Shown piece by piece: positions 15,375-24,505 of a DNA stretch of 64,000 nt. The notes under the pieces are model-generated. The model worked only from the letters and a program-made list of their open reading frames with translations, was not told the DNA's origin and made no database searches. The stretch lies in NCBI RefSeq assembly GCF_900177375.1, contig NZ_FWZU01000001.1, forward strand, positions 310,001 through 374,000. Direction: 5' to 3'. A program made the position numbers and the translations under genes. Source of the stretch: Desulfovibrio gilichinskyi (GTDB lineage: Bacteria > Desulfobacterota > Desulfovibrionia > Desulfovibrionales > Desulfovibrionaceae). Every line of letters starts with the position of its first letter. Within the stretch, counting starts at the first letter, position 1.

Positions 15375-16970
15375 TTGAGCGGCAACAAAAAGAAGCAAAT
15401 AAAGCTGGCAACCAAATCAGAGCATGTGGCATCATTTATGCCCCTGCTTGAGGCTCTGCAAGCTCAGAATGAACTTAATCAGGTTCTGAAGAATCGTGTA
15501 GAAAAGGCTTGTACCCTTCTTGATGAGGGTGTGAAACTTTACCCTAACGACTTCAGTAAAGATACAGATGTTTCATTTATTTGGGACAATTACGACAAAA
15601 CTCCTGCTGAAGAGATTGATAATCTCGGCAAGACGTTTAAGATGGCAGGTAGAGTTTTAACTCTGCGTTCCTTCGGTAAAGTCGCATTTTTTCACCTTCA
15701 GGATCCTAGCGGTAGGATTCAGGTTTATGCTGCAAAGGACGACCTTGGTGCGGATCTGTATAAAATTTTTAAAAAATTTGATATCGGTGACATTGTCGGA
15801 GTTGAAGGAGAACTTTTCAGAACTAAAACTGATGAGTTAACTCTTAAAGCTACTGCCGTTACTCTTATCACTAAATCTATGCGTCCGCTTCCTGAAAAGT
15901 ATCACGGACTTAAGGATGTTGAGACCAGATATCGTCAGCGTTATGTTGACCTGATCGTTACTCCTAAAGCTCGTGAGATTTTCCAGAAGAGGACGCTGAT
16001 TGTCCGCTCTATAAGGAATTACCTTGATAATTTGGGCTTCATGGAAGTGGAAACTCCCATGATGCAGTCAATTCCTGGCGGAGCTGCGGCAAAACCATTT
16101 GAAACACATCATAATGCACTCGATATGAAGCTTTACTTGCGCATTGCACCGGAGCTTTATCTTAAACGTTTGCTGGTTGGTGGTTTTGAAAAAGTTTATG
16201 AGATTAACCGCAGTTTCAGAAATGAGGGAATTTCCACTCGTCATAACCCGGAATTCACAATGCTTGAATTCTACTGGGCATATGCAAACTATGTGGACCT
16301 CATGGACCTTACTGAAGATATGATTTCGAAGATATGTAAAGCCGTTAACGGTGATACTAAAGTTACCTATCAGGGTGAAGTTATTGATTTGACCCCGGGT
16401 GAATGGAAGCGTGTATCGTTCCATGATTCTCTGGAGAAAATCGGTGATGTTTCTCCTGAAATCTATTCAGATTATGATAAATGTAAGGAACTGGTTAAGA
16501 ACCTTGGCGAAAAAGCCACTGACGGTGAAAAACTCGGTAAGCTTCAAGCTAAACTGTTCGACCTGCTTGTTGAACCTAAGCTGATTCAGCCTCATTTTAT
16601 TTATCATTATCCTACGGAAATTTCTCCTCTTTCTAGAAGAAATGAAGAAAATCCCGATTTAACTGACCGTTTTGAACTTTTTGTGTGCGGCCGTGAGCTT
16701 TCCAATGCTTTTTCTGAATTAAACGACCCTGTTGATCAGCGTTGCAGATTTATGGAGCAGGTTGCGGAAAAAGAAGCAGGCGATGATGAAGCTCATAATA
16801 TGGATGAGGATTACGTTCGTGCTCTTGAGTACGGAATGCCTCCGGCCGCAGGTCAGGGTATAGGTATAGATAGACTTGTAATGCTGCTTACTGACAGTGT
16901 TTCTATCCGTGAAGTTATTTTGTTCCCGCTTCTGAAAAGTGAAGCTCCTTCCGGCACTGGTGGCGCATGA
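15375..16970 (+). CDS. lysS: Lysine--tRNA ligase (class II)
   Basis: A 531-residue class II lysyl-tRNA synthetase, which charges tRNA-Lys. An N-terminal helical extension of about 50 residues precedes the OB-fold anticodon domain (about 85-180, AGRVLTLRSFGKVAFFHLQD). The catalytic core has motif 1 (NLGFMEVETPMMQSIPGGAA), motif 2 (FRNEGISTRHNPEFTMLEFY) and motif 3 (GIGIDRLVMLLTD). The start is a TTG with GGAG ten bases upstream; the nearest ATG, at codon 22, lacks such a site. It is the first gene of the envelope operon, and its stop overlaps the lolC start (ATGA), so tRNA charging and envelope genes share a transcript. Confidence 0.94.
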   Translation: MSGNKKKQIKLATKSEHVASFMPLLEALQAQNELNQVLKNRVEKACTLLDEGVKLYPNDFSKDTDVSFIWDNYDKTPAEEIDNLGKTFKMAGRVLTLRSFGKVAFFHLQDPSGRIQVYAAKDDLGADLYKIFKKFDIGDIVGVEGELFRTKTDELTLKATAVTLITKSMRPLPEKYHGLKDVETRYRQRYVDLIVTPKAREIFQKRTLIVRSIRNYLDNLGFMEVETPMMQSIPGGAAAKPFETHHNALDMKLYLRIAPELYLKRLLVGGFEKVYEINRSFRNEGISTRHNPEFTMLEFYWAYANYVDLMDLTEDMISKICKAVNGDTKVTYQGEVIDLTPGEWKRVSFHDSLEKIGDVSPEIYSDYDKCKELVKNLGEKATDGEKLGKLQAKLFDLLVEPKLIQPHFIYHYPTEISPLSRRNEENPDLTDRFELFVCGRELSNAFSELNDPVDQRCRFMEQVAEKEAGDDEAHNMDEDYVRALEYGMPPAAGQGIGIDRLVMLLTDSVSIREVILFPLLKSEAPSGTGGA

Positions 16971-18196
16971 AATTTGAATTATTCGTTGCATTAAGATATT
17001 TATTTACTCTGAGGAAGAATTCTTTCATCTCAGTGATTTCTCTTTTTGCAGTTTGCGGTGTAGCAATCGGTGTTGCGGCACTGATTGTTGTTATGGGTGT
17101 TATGAACGGGTTTTCTACTGACTTGAGAGACAAGATTCTTGGAGTCAATGCGCATATCGTAGTATCGGCGTATGATGGAGCTCTGGATAATTACCATCAC
17201 ATCGTTGATAAAATTGAAAAATTAAAAGGCGTTACAGGTGTAACGCCTTTTATCTATTCTGAAGTAATGCTTTCCAGTCGTGGTGGAGTTAAAGGAGTTG
17301 TCTTGCGTGGTCTTGATGCTTCTTCTGCCAAAGGGGTTTTGAGTCTGCCCGGAGATATTACTTCCGGCAGTGTTGATTCGTTATCGTCAAATAGTACAAT
17401 CCCTGAAATTATTATAGGTACACAGCTGGCTAAGAGACTCGGACTTGTAATAGGTGACTCAGTCAATCTGCTGTCTCCTACAGGGCAGAAGAGTGCAGCC
17501 GGATTTACTCCGAAAGTCCGTATCTTTAATGTAGGCGGTGTTTTTAGAACCGGAATGTTTGAATACGATTCTTCATTAGCCTACATCAGTAACAAAGCTG
17601 CACAGAATTTACTCGGTTTTAAAAGAGATTTCGTATCCGGTCTTGAAATTCACGTTGATGATGTTTATGCCGTTGATCAAATCGCTCAGCATTTAGAAAA
17701 GCTGCTTGAAGGATATCCGGTGCAGATAAGAACCTGGAAGCAGATGAATGCTAACTTGTTTGCAGCATTGAAACTTGAAAAAACGGCAATGTTTATCATT
17801 TTGGCGATGATTATTCTTGTCGGTTCATTTAGCATAATAACTACTTTAGTAATGCTTGTTATGCAGAAAACCAGAGATATTGCTGTTCTTATGTCCATGG
17901 GAGCAACATCCGGCAGCATCCGGCGGATTTTTATGTGGCAGGGAACGTTGATAGGACTGATCGGTACAAGCATGGGGTATCTGATAGGTGTGCCTATTGC
18001 GTTGCTTCTTAAGAAATATCAGTTTATCAAATTGCCAAGTAATGTTTATCCTGTTGATTATTTACCTATAAAAATGGATATGATGGATTTGACAATAATA
18101 GGTGTTTCTGCCTTTTTGCTTTGTTTTCTGGCTACTCTGTATCCGGCAAAACAAGCTGCAGCGCTTGAACCTGCGAAGGCTCTGAGATATGAGTAG
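16967..18196 (+). CDS. lolC: Lipoprotein-releasing ABC transporter permease (LolC/E family)
   Basis: A 409-residue inner-membrane permease. It has an N-terminal membrane helix (about 20-45, SVISLFAVCGVAIGVAALIV), a large periplasmic domain (about 50-260) and three C-terminal helices of the FtsX fold (about 270-400). With LolD it extracts mature lipoproteins from the inner membrane and passes them to the carrier LolA. Only one permease gene is present, so the complex is probably a homodimer of a LolF-like protein rather than LolC plus LolE. The start overlaps the lysS stop by four bases, and the stop overlaps lolD by eight. Confidence 0.9.
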   Translation: MKFELFVALRYLFTLRKNSFISVISLFAVCGVAIGVAALIVVMGVMNGFSTDLRDKILGVNAHIVVSAYDGALDNYHHIVDKIEKLKGVTGVTPFIYSEVMLSSRGGVKGVVLRGLDASSAKGVLSLPGDITSGSVDSLSSNSTIPEIIIGTQLAKRLGLVIGDSVNLLSPTGQKSAAGFTPKVRIFNVGGVFRTGMFEYDSSLAYISNKAAQNLLGFKRDFVSGLEIHVDDVYAVDQIAQHLEKLLEGYPVQIRTWKQMNANLFAALKLEKTAMFIILAMIILVGSFSIITTLVMLVMQKTRDIAVLMSMGATSGSIRRIFMWQGTLIGLIGTSMGYLIGVPIALLLKKYQFIKLPSNVYPVDYLPIKMDMMDLTIIGVSAFLLCFLATLYPAKQAAALEPAKALRYE

Positions 18197-18872
18197 TTTA
18201 CTTTATAAACTTACTGGTATCGGGAAAGAATTTGAAGGCCCCACTGAGATTGTTCAGGTTCTGAACGATGTTAATTTGGATGTTGAGTCAGGTGAGTCCC
18301 TTGCTATAATGGGGTCATCCGGTTCAGGTAAAACAACTCTTCTCCATATTTTAGGGACACTTGATACCGCCTCACGGGGTAATATTGATTTTGCAGGAAT
18401 GAATTTTAATGATATGCCTGCTGAGAAGAGAGCGCAGGTCAGGAATCGGGAGATAGGTTTTATTTTCCAGTTCCATCATTTGCTTCCGGAGTTTACTACT
18501 TTGGAAAATGTTGCCCTGCCTGCTATGATAGCAGGTATAAGTCGGAAAGATGCTTCTGCTATGGCGCGCGAGGCTCTGATACTTGTCGGATTGGAAAACA
18601 GGCTGGATCATAGAGTGACCACTCTTTCCGGTGGCGAGAGGCAGCGGGCCGCAATTGCCAGGGCTGTTCTGCTTAAGCCGAAAGTTCTGCTTGCAGATGA
18701 ACCTACCGGTAATTTGGATGAGAAAACAGGGAAGATGGTTGGTGAAATGCTGGTTTCTCTCAATGAAGAATTAGGAATGACTCTTATAGTTGTGACCCAT
18801 AATATAGAATTGGCCGGTATTATGAAACGCCGGCTTGAGTTGCGTTCCGGAGAACTTTATGTCCAGAATTAA
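18189..18872 (+). CDS. lolD: Lipoprotein-releasing ABC transporter ATP-binding protein
   Basis: A 227-residue ABC ATPase of the MacB/LolD type that powers lipoprotein release with the upstream permease. Walker A is MGSSGSGKTTLLHILGTLD, the Q loop is GFIFQFHHLLPEFTTLEN, the signature is LSGGERQRAAIARA, and Walker B is LLADEPTGNLDE followed by the switch His in VVTHN. The length is normal. The start lies within lolC and the end lies within bamA, so the three genes are tightly coupled. Confidence 0.95.
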   Translation: MSSLLYKLTGIGKEFEGPTEIVQVLNDVNLDVESGESLAIMGSSGSGKTTLLHILGTLDTASRGNIDFAGMNFNDMPAEKRAQVRNREIGFIFQFHHLLPEFTTLENVALPAMIAGISRKDASAMAREALILVGLENRLDHRVTTLSGGERQRAAIARAVLLKPKVLLADEPTGNLDEKTGKMVGEMLVSLNEELGMTLIVVTHNIELAGIMKRRLELRSGELYVQN

Positions 18873-21573
18873 AATCATGTTTTTGCTGATAGCGGCAACT
18901 CTAGCTTTTTTGCTCAATTCAGGAGCGGAAAAAGCGCAAGCCGACGAAGCCTCCAGCATTGTACTTTCAGTGCTTCCTTTTGAAGTAAATGCCAATGCAG
19001 ATACTCAATATCTAAAGGATAGTCTGCCTACACTTATTTCAGATAGATTGCGTGCGGCTGGATTTAGAGTCGTTGATCAGAAAAAAGTGATGCAACTTGT
19101 TGATGAGCAGGGTTATGAATTTTTGAATTTGCAGTCGGCAAAAGATATGGCGCTCCTTTCAGGGGCCGGCTATTCTATATATGGTAGTTTCAGCCAGATA
19201 GGCGAAGACCTAAGTCTTGATGTCCGTTTAGTCGATGCTTTTGGCATGAAATCTGCCATTCCATTATTTGTAAGTAAAAAAGGGTTGATTAATCTTTTGC
19301 CGGCTGTTGATGAGCTTGTCGCAAAGGTTAAGCTTGAATTGCTGAGTCAGGATAAAATTGCAGATGTCGAAGTCGTGGGAACCAGAGTCCTTGATAAAGA
19401 CGTTGTCATGATGCGTACTAATATTAAAATCGGTGATATTTATACTCCTTACAAAATTAACGCGGACCTTAAAAATATTTACGCCCTCGGTTATTTCGAT
19501 GACGTCAAAGTTAAAGTAAGTGACGTTCCAGGCGGAAAGAAAGTTGTTTTTGAAGTTGTTGAAAAACCTCGAATTCAAGCTATTTCTGTTCAGGGTGCTG
19601 ATGCAATCAGTTCTGATGATATTCTTGCCGCCGTTAATACTAAAACTGGCGCAGTTCTCAACCCGAAAGTACTTTCCGATGACCTTAATACTGTACGTGA
19701 AATGTACCGTAAGGAAGGTTATTATAAAGCCAAAGTCGATTACAGCGTAGACGGTGAGGGAGCCCAAGCCCGCCTTAATCTTAATATAGATGAAGGTAAA
19801 AAACTTTACATTGAAGGTATCATTATACAGGGAGCTAAACAGCTTAATGCTGATGAAGTCAAAGCTCAGCTTGCATTAACTGAGAGAGGGTGGCTTTCCT
19901 GGTTTACTAAAACCGGAGTACTTAAAGAAGAGCTTCTTGAGCGTGATGCTTCAGCTATTTTAGCATATTATGGAAACCGCGGATTTATTGATGCAAAAGT
20001 CGGTGAGCCTGAAGTCGAAATAAAAGATGACGGTATATATGTGACTTTTCAAGTTTCTGAAGGTGATCGCTATAAGGTTGGCAGTGTTGAACTGAGAGGA
20101 GACCTCATTGTCAGCAAGGCAAAATTGAAAGAAATTATTGCTTCGGATGACATGGCCGACGGTGGAGAATACCTCGACAGATCTGTTCTTCGTGAAGATA
20201 TGAAAGCTATTTCAGATTTTTATGCCAACTTCGGCTATGCATACGCAGAAGCCAATATTCAGTTTGATCAAAACTCCGAGGATAAAACTGTCGGAATTAC
20301 TTTTATGATTACTAAACGTCAGAAAGTTCATATCCGCAGAGTTATTATTGAAGGGAACGCAAAAACCCGTAATAACGTAATATTACGTGAAATGCGTCTT
20401 GCAGATGGCGATTTGTTCAGTGGAACAAAGTTGCAGCGTTCAATTGTCAGATTGAATAAGTTAGACTTTTTCAGTGAAGTGGATATTGAGCCGGTTCCGA
20501 CCGGTGATCCCAGTGAAATGGATTTAAAGGTTAAGGTTAAAGATAAAAATACCGGTATGGTCAGTGGTGGTATCGGGTACTCAACATCAGACAGTGTTTT
20601 CGTTTCAGCCAAAATTACCGAACGAAATTTGTTCGGTCGCGGTTGGGATTTCGGTCTTAATGGCGGATGGAGTTCAAAGAGTATCAGTTATGGTATTAAC
20701 TTCTATAACCCACGCGTCGGCGATACCTTGTGGGGCTCAGGAGCTCAGACTTACTGGCGTAATGAAGATTATGATGATTACGATAAGCAGACAATCGGTG
20801 GAGTTATTGAAGCTACATACCCGCTCGGCGAGTATACAAACTTCTTCAGTAATTATCGTTTAGATAACTATTATATTGACGATATTTCAGATGATGCAGC
20901 TCAGGAAATTAAGGATATTGAAGGCACTAACTGGTCCAGTGTTGTAACTGCAGGTTTTAAAAGAGATACAACGAACAAAGCCTTTAATCCTTCAACCGGT
21001 ACTTTGAACACTGCAAAGGTTGAAATGGGCGGCGGTATATTGATGGGTGATGACTCATACGTTAAATATACACTCGATTCCAACTACTTTACTCCAGTAT
21101 TCTGGGATTTGATCTTCCATTGGAGAGGTAAAGTTGGATTTATTCATGATAACTTCGGCAGCGGTGATATCCCTGTTTTTGAAAGATTCTATTTAGGTGG
21201 AATTAATGATGTCCGTGGTTACTCTTCAAGAGGAATTTCTCCTCGTGACAGTTCTTCCGGTGATCGTATCGGTGGTAATAAGATGATGTTCATGAACTTC
21301 GAGCTGTTATTTCCGATTAATGAGGAATTCGGTCTAGTTGGTGTTGCTTTCTTTGATATAGGTAACTCATGGGATGACGGACAAGATTTCTTTTCTGATA
21401 CTAAACAGGCTGACGGAAGCGATCTCACACTCGGACTGTACAAGAGTATCGGTGCTGGTATAAGGTGGTTCTCCCCAATGGGACCGATCAGAGTTGAATA
21501 CGGTTACGGCCTTGATAAACTTCAAGATAGCAACCGTCATAAGATTGAATTCTCAATGGGGCAGTTCTTTTAA
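18859..21573 (+). CDS. bamA: Outer membrane protein assembly factor BamA with an extra N-terminal domain
   Basis: A 904-residue protein with a signal peptide (about 1-32). Residues about 33-160 (SIVLSVLPFEVNANADTQYL, then VDQKKVMQLV and GYSIYGSFSQIGEDLSLDVR) resemble the TolB-N/FlgO-type fold rather than a POTRA domain. POTRA repeats follow from about 165 to 560, and then the beta-barrel from about 567 (GGIGYSTSDSVFVSAK) to a C-terminal Phe (FSMGQFF). BamA folds and inserts outer-membrane beta-barrels. The usual proteobacterial length is about 800, so the extra domain explains the excess. The ATG at 18859 has GGAG seven bases upstream and overlaps lolD by 14 bases. An upstream in-frame start at 18835 lacks support. 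Confidence 0.93.
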   Translation: MSRIKIMFLLIAATLAFLLNSGAEKAQADEASSIVLSVLPFEVNANADTQYLKDSLPTLISDRLRAAGFRVVDQKKVMQLVDEQGYEFLNLQSAKDMALLSGAGYSIYGSFSQIGEDLSLDVRLVDAFGMKSAIPLFVSKKGLINLLPAVDELVAKVKLELLSQDKIADVEVVGTRVLDKDVVMMRTNIKIGDIYTPYKINADLKNIYALGYFDDVKVKVSDVPGGKKVVFEVVEKPRIQAISVQGADAISSDDILAAVNTKTGAVLNPKVLSDDLNTVREMYRKEGYYKAKVDYSVDGEGAQARLNLNIDEGKKLYIEGIIIQGAKQLNADEVKAQLALTERGWLSWFTKTGVLKEELLERDASAILAYYGNRGFIDAKVGEPEVEIKDDGIYVTFQVSEGDRYKVGSVELRGDLIVSKAKLKEIIASDDMADGGEYLDRSVLREDMKAISDFYANFGYAYAEANIQFDQNSEDKTVGITFMITKRQKVHIRRVIIEGNAKTRNNVILREMRLADGDLFSGTKLQRSIVRLNKLDFFSEVDIEPVPTGDPSEMDLKVKVKDKNTGMVSGGIGYSTSDSVFVSAKITERNLFGRGWDFGLNGGWSSKSISYGINFYNPRVGDTLWGSGAQTYWRNEDYDDYDKQTIGGVIEATYPLGEYTNFFSNYRLDNYYIDDISDDAAQEIKDIEGTNWSSVVTAGFKRDTTNKAFNPSTGTLNTAKVEMGGGILMGDDSYVKYTLDSNYFTPVFWDLIFHWRGKVGFIHDNFGSGDIPVFERFYLGGINDVRGYSSRGISPRDSSSGDRIGGNKMMFMNFELLFPINEEFGLVGVAFFDIGNSWDDGQDFFSDTKQADGSDLTLGLYKSIGAGIRWFSPMGPIRVEYGYGLDKLQDSNRHKIEFSMGQFF

Positions 21574-21675
21574 CAGAGTTTGATAGAATTAATTGATTAG
21601 CAAGGGCATGTCTGGAATACCTGGCATGCCTTTTCCACTGAATGTAGTCGTTAGACAATAAAGGAGTTTTTAGTA

Positions 21676-22203
21676 ATGCGTAAAATTCTATTTTTAGTTT
21701 TGATTTTGGTATTGGCTTTTCAGGCACAGGCTTTCGCTGATACTCAGAAAATGGCCGTTGTTTCTCTCGACAAATTGCTTAAAGATTCTGAAATAGGTCA
21801 GGTTGCTTATAAGCAATTAGAAGAAAAATTTAAGTCTGCTAAAGCTAAAATGGAAGTTCAGCAAAAAGAACTTGAAAGTTTAAAACAGTCTTTGCAGAAG
21901 CAGAGCCTTGTACTTTCATTAGAAGCTAAGCAAGATAAAGAGTTAGAATTCAAACGTAAAGTTCGCGATTATCAGGACCTTGCACAAGCAACCCAGAGAA
22001 AAATGCAAGCTGAACAGCAAAAGCTTGGAACTCCTGTAATGGAAGCTGTTAAAGAAGCTGTCGATTCATACGCCAAGAAAAACACAGTAACTGCTGTATT
22101 TGATAAAAGATCTTCTGGATTTCTTTATGTAGACGATACTGTTGATGTAACAAATGAAGTTCTTCTTGAAATGAACCGTGCTTTCAGAGCAGGTAAAAAG
22201 TAG
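21676..22203 (+). CDS. Periplasmic chaperone of the OmpH/Skp family
   Basis: A 175-residue protein with a signal peptide (RKILFLVLILVLAFQAQAFA), then KMAVVSLDKLLKDSEIGQVA, a long Lys/Glu/Gln-rich helical hairpin (about 45-135) and the returning strand KNTVTAVFDKRSSGFLYVDD. Skp trimers hold unfolded outer-membrane proteins in the periplasm and deliver them to BamA. The place directly behind bamA and before lpxD is the classical skp position. The ATG follows AAGGAG with normal spacing. Confidence 0.9.
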   Translation: MRKILFLVLILVLAFQAQAFADTQKMAVVSLDKLLKDSEIGQVAYKQLEEKFKSAKAKMEVQQKELESLKQSLQKQSLVLSLEAKQDKELEFKRKVRDYQDLAQATQRKMQAEQQKLGTPVMEAVKEAVDSYAKKNTVTAVFDKRSSGFLYVDDTVDVTNEVLLEMNRAFRAGKK

Positions 22204-22209
22204 GGATTT

Positions 22210-23238
22210 ATGCTTTTATCAGAACTTGCAGCCTTACTCGGGCTAACTATATCCGGTAAAGATGTTAACATTACCGGAGTTAATACTCTGGAAAATGCAG
22301 GACCAAGTGAGCTTTCTTTTTTAGCTAATCCTAAATACGAAGTTCAACTTGCGACATCAAAAGCTGCAGCCGTAGTACTTGATGCAAAATATGCTGATCA
22401 GGTTGAGTCTGCTATACTCAGCGAAAATCCGTATATGGATTTAGCTAAAGCAATGCATGTTTTTTCAAAGCCTCAGGGATGTATCGAAGGTATTCATGAA
22501 CTTGCCTTTATTCATCCAGATGCTGAAGTTGATGAAACAGCTACGGTTTATCCGTTTGCTTTTGTTGGCAAAGGGGCAAAGATCGGTCCGAACTCAAAGA
22601 TTTTTGCCGGAGTTTACATCGGCGAAGATTGTGAAATAGGATCAGGATGCTGTCTTTACCCCAATTGCTCTATCATGGCCGGCATAATTATCGGTTCCGG
22701 TGTTATTATTCAGCCTGGAGCAGTTATCGGCGGTGACGGATTCGGTTATGCACAGGTTTCAGGAAAGCATATGAAAATTCCTCAAATCGGTACTGTCAAA
22801 ATCTGTGATCATGTTGAGATAGGGTCTAATACTACTATTGATAGAGCTGCTCTTGATGTAACAAGAATCGGTTCAGGTACTAAGATAGATAACCTTGTTC
22901 AGATTGCTCATAATGTTATTACCGGCGATGATTGTTTAATTATTTCTCAATCCGGCATAGCTGGAAGCACTAAACTTGGTAATAGTGTCATTTTGGCTGC
23001 TCAGGCTGGATTGGTAGATAATATTAAAATCGGAAACGGTGCAATTATCGGAGCGCAATCCGGAGTTACGAACGATGTTCCGGACGGTTTTGTCGGAGCT
23101 GGTTCACCGCTTCTCGAAAAAAATAAATATTTGAGAAGTTCTATATCACTTAAGAAGTTGCCGGATATGGGAAGAAAACTTTCCACTCTTGAAAAGCGTA
23201 TTGAAGCCCTTGAGGTTGAGCTGGCAAAAGGAAAATAA
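22210..23238 (+). CDS. lpxD: UDP-3-O-(3-hydroxyacyl)glucosamine N-acyltransferase
   Basis: A 342-residue LpxD, the third step of lipid A synthesis, which transfers an acyl chain to the 2-amino group. The N-terminal uridine-binding domain (about 1-100, with [17 protein letters not shown]) is followed by a left-handed beta-helix of hexapeptide repeats (about 105-310), including [20 protein letters not shown] and [11 protein letters not shown] with the catalytic His. A C-terminal helix ends the protein. It starts six bases after the upstream gene and ends one base before fabZ. Confidence 0.95.
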   Translation: MLLSELAALLGLTISGKDVNITGVNTLENAGPSELSFLANPKYEVQLATSKAAAVVLDAKYADQVESAILSENPYMDLAKAMHVFSKPQGCIEGIHELAFIHPDAEVDETATVYPFAFVGKGAKIGPNSKIFAGVYIGEDCEIGSGCCLYPNCSIMAGIIIGSGVIIQPGAVIGGDGFGYAQVSGKHMKIPQIGTVKICDHVEIGSNTTIDRAALDVTRIGSGTKIDNLVQIAHNVITGDDCLIISQSGIAGSTKLGNSVILAAQAGLVDNIKIGNGAIIGAQSGVTNDVPDGFVGAGSPLLEKNKYLRSSISLKKLPDMGRKLSTLEKRIEALEVELAKGK

Positions 23239-23239
23239 G

Positions 23240-23704
23240 ATGAGTAAAACAGAAATTAGTTATCTCAATATACAGAAAATTATGTTGATGCTTCCTCACC
23301 GTTACCCTTTTCTTCTTGTCGATAGAGTGGAAGAATTGATACCCGGTGAGCATGTCAAAGCATATAAAAATGTCACTATGAATGAACCTTTTTTTCAGGG
23401 ACATTTTCCAGATTTGCCCGTAATGCCGGGCGTTTTGATTATAGAAGCTCTCGCGCAAGCCGGAGGGATGATCGTCCTGAGTGTTGACGGCATAGATGTT
23501 GATAACAAGGTCTTTCTATTCACTGGTATCGATAAGGTTAAATTTCGTAGACCTGTTGTTCCGGGTGATAAACTGGAATTGAATGTTACTAAAATTCGTA
23601 ATAAAATGAATATTTGGAAAATGAAATGCGTAGCTACCGTTGATGGTGAAATTGCTGCGCAAGGCGAAGTTTCCGCCGCTATTGTAGACAAGGAGTCTTT
23701 ATAA
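23240..23704 (+). CDS. fabZ: 3-hydroxyacyl-ACP dehydratase FabZ
   Basis: A 154-residue hot-dog fold enzyme that dehydrates 3-hydroxyacyl-ACP in fatty acid elongation. It therefore competes with lipid A synthesis for the same acyl-ACP. The motif LPHRYPFLLVDRV and the catalytic block GHFPDLPVMPGVLIIEALAQ (His and Glu) are present. The ATG at 23240 gives the normal N-terminus; a longer frame from 23189 overlaps lpxD. The stop overlaps the lpxA start (TAATG). Confidence 0.95.
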   Translation: MSKTEISYLNIQKIMLMLPHRYPFLLVDRVEELIPGEHVKAYKNVTMNEPFFQGHFPDLPVMPGVLIIEALAQAGGMIVLSVDGIDVDNKVFLFTGIDKVKFRRPVVPGDKLELNVTKIRNKMNIWKMKCVATVDGEIAAQGEVSAAIVDKESL

Positions 23705-24501
23705 TGTCGACAGGCATTCATCCTACCGCTATTGTTGATCCAGGTGCGGTTTTAGGTGCCAATGTTACCATCGGACCATTTTGCGTGGTTGAAGGTAATA
23801 CTGTAATCGGTGACAATTGCTCACTTGATTCATTCGTTCAAATCAAGTCTTTTACCCGTATGGGGAAAGGTAACTCTATTCATTCTAATGCTGTTCTCGG
23901 TGATGCGCCTCAGTACCTCGGTTTCAAAGGTGATGAGACAACATTAGAGATTGGCGATAATAATATTTTCCGTGAATTCGTCACTGTTAACAGAGGTACT
24001 GTTGAAGCCGGCGGACGTACCTGTATAGGAAATGATTGCATGCTTATGGCATATGTACATGTTGCACATGACTGCCAGCTTGGAAATAATGTAATCATTG
24101 CCAATTCATCTAACTTAGCAGGTCATGTTCACGTTGGAGATCATGTAACAATAAGCGGTATGTCCGGAATTCATCAGTTTGTCCGCATTGGTGAATATGC
24201 TTTTATCGGCGGCATGGCCGGTTTTACGAAGGATTTACCTCCTTATATGCTTGCTACCGGTATTCGCGGAGTATTGCATGGTCCTAACTCAATAGGACTG
24301 AGAAGACATGGATTTGATTCAAAAACCTGTATGGCGATTAAGAAAGCATATAGAATTATTTTCAGATCAGGACTTACCAAAGATGAATCTCTGGAAATGG
24401 CTGAAAAGGAATTGTCAGATTTTCCTGAGGTCATGAAGCTCATAACTTTTGTAAGAGAAAGTGAGCGTGGAGTTTGTCCTGCTGACCGCGGGCCAGAATA
24501 A
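23704..24501 (+). CDS. lpxA: Acyl-ACP--UDP-N-acetylglucosamine O-acyltransferase
   Basis: A 265-residue LpxA, the first step of lipid A synthesis. The beta-helix of hexapeptide repeats runs from the start (IHPTAIVDPGAVLGANVTIG) to about residue 190. The catalytic His lies in AYVHVAHDC, and IHQFVRIGEYAFIGGMAGF is typical. A helical C-terminal domain follows. The length is normal. It is translationally coupled to fabZ and followed five bases later by lpxI. Confidence 0.95.
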   Translation: MSTGIHPTAIVDPGAVLGANVTIGPFCVVEGNTVIGDNCSLDSFVQIKSFTRMGKGNSIHSNAVLGDAPQYLGFKGDETTLEIGDNNIFREFVTVNRGTVEAGGRTCIGNDCMLMAYVHVAHDCQLGNNVIIANSSNLAGHVHVGDHVTISGMSGIHQFVRIGEYAFIGGMAGFTKDLPPYMLATGIRGVLHGPNSIGLRRHGFDSKTCMAIKKAYRIIFRSGLTKDESLEMAEKELSDFPEVMKLITFVRESERGVCPADRGPE

Positions 24502-24505
24502 TTTT

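Noticed and set aside
19264-19767. 167-residue antisense frame inside bamA
   Set aside because: It is fully contained in a certain gene and has a low-complexity Asn/Phe composition typical of a shadow.
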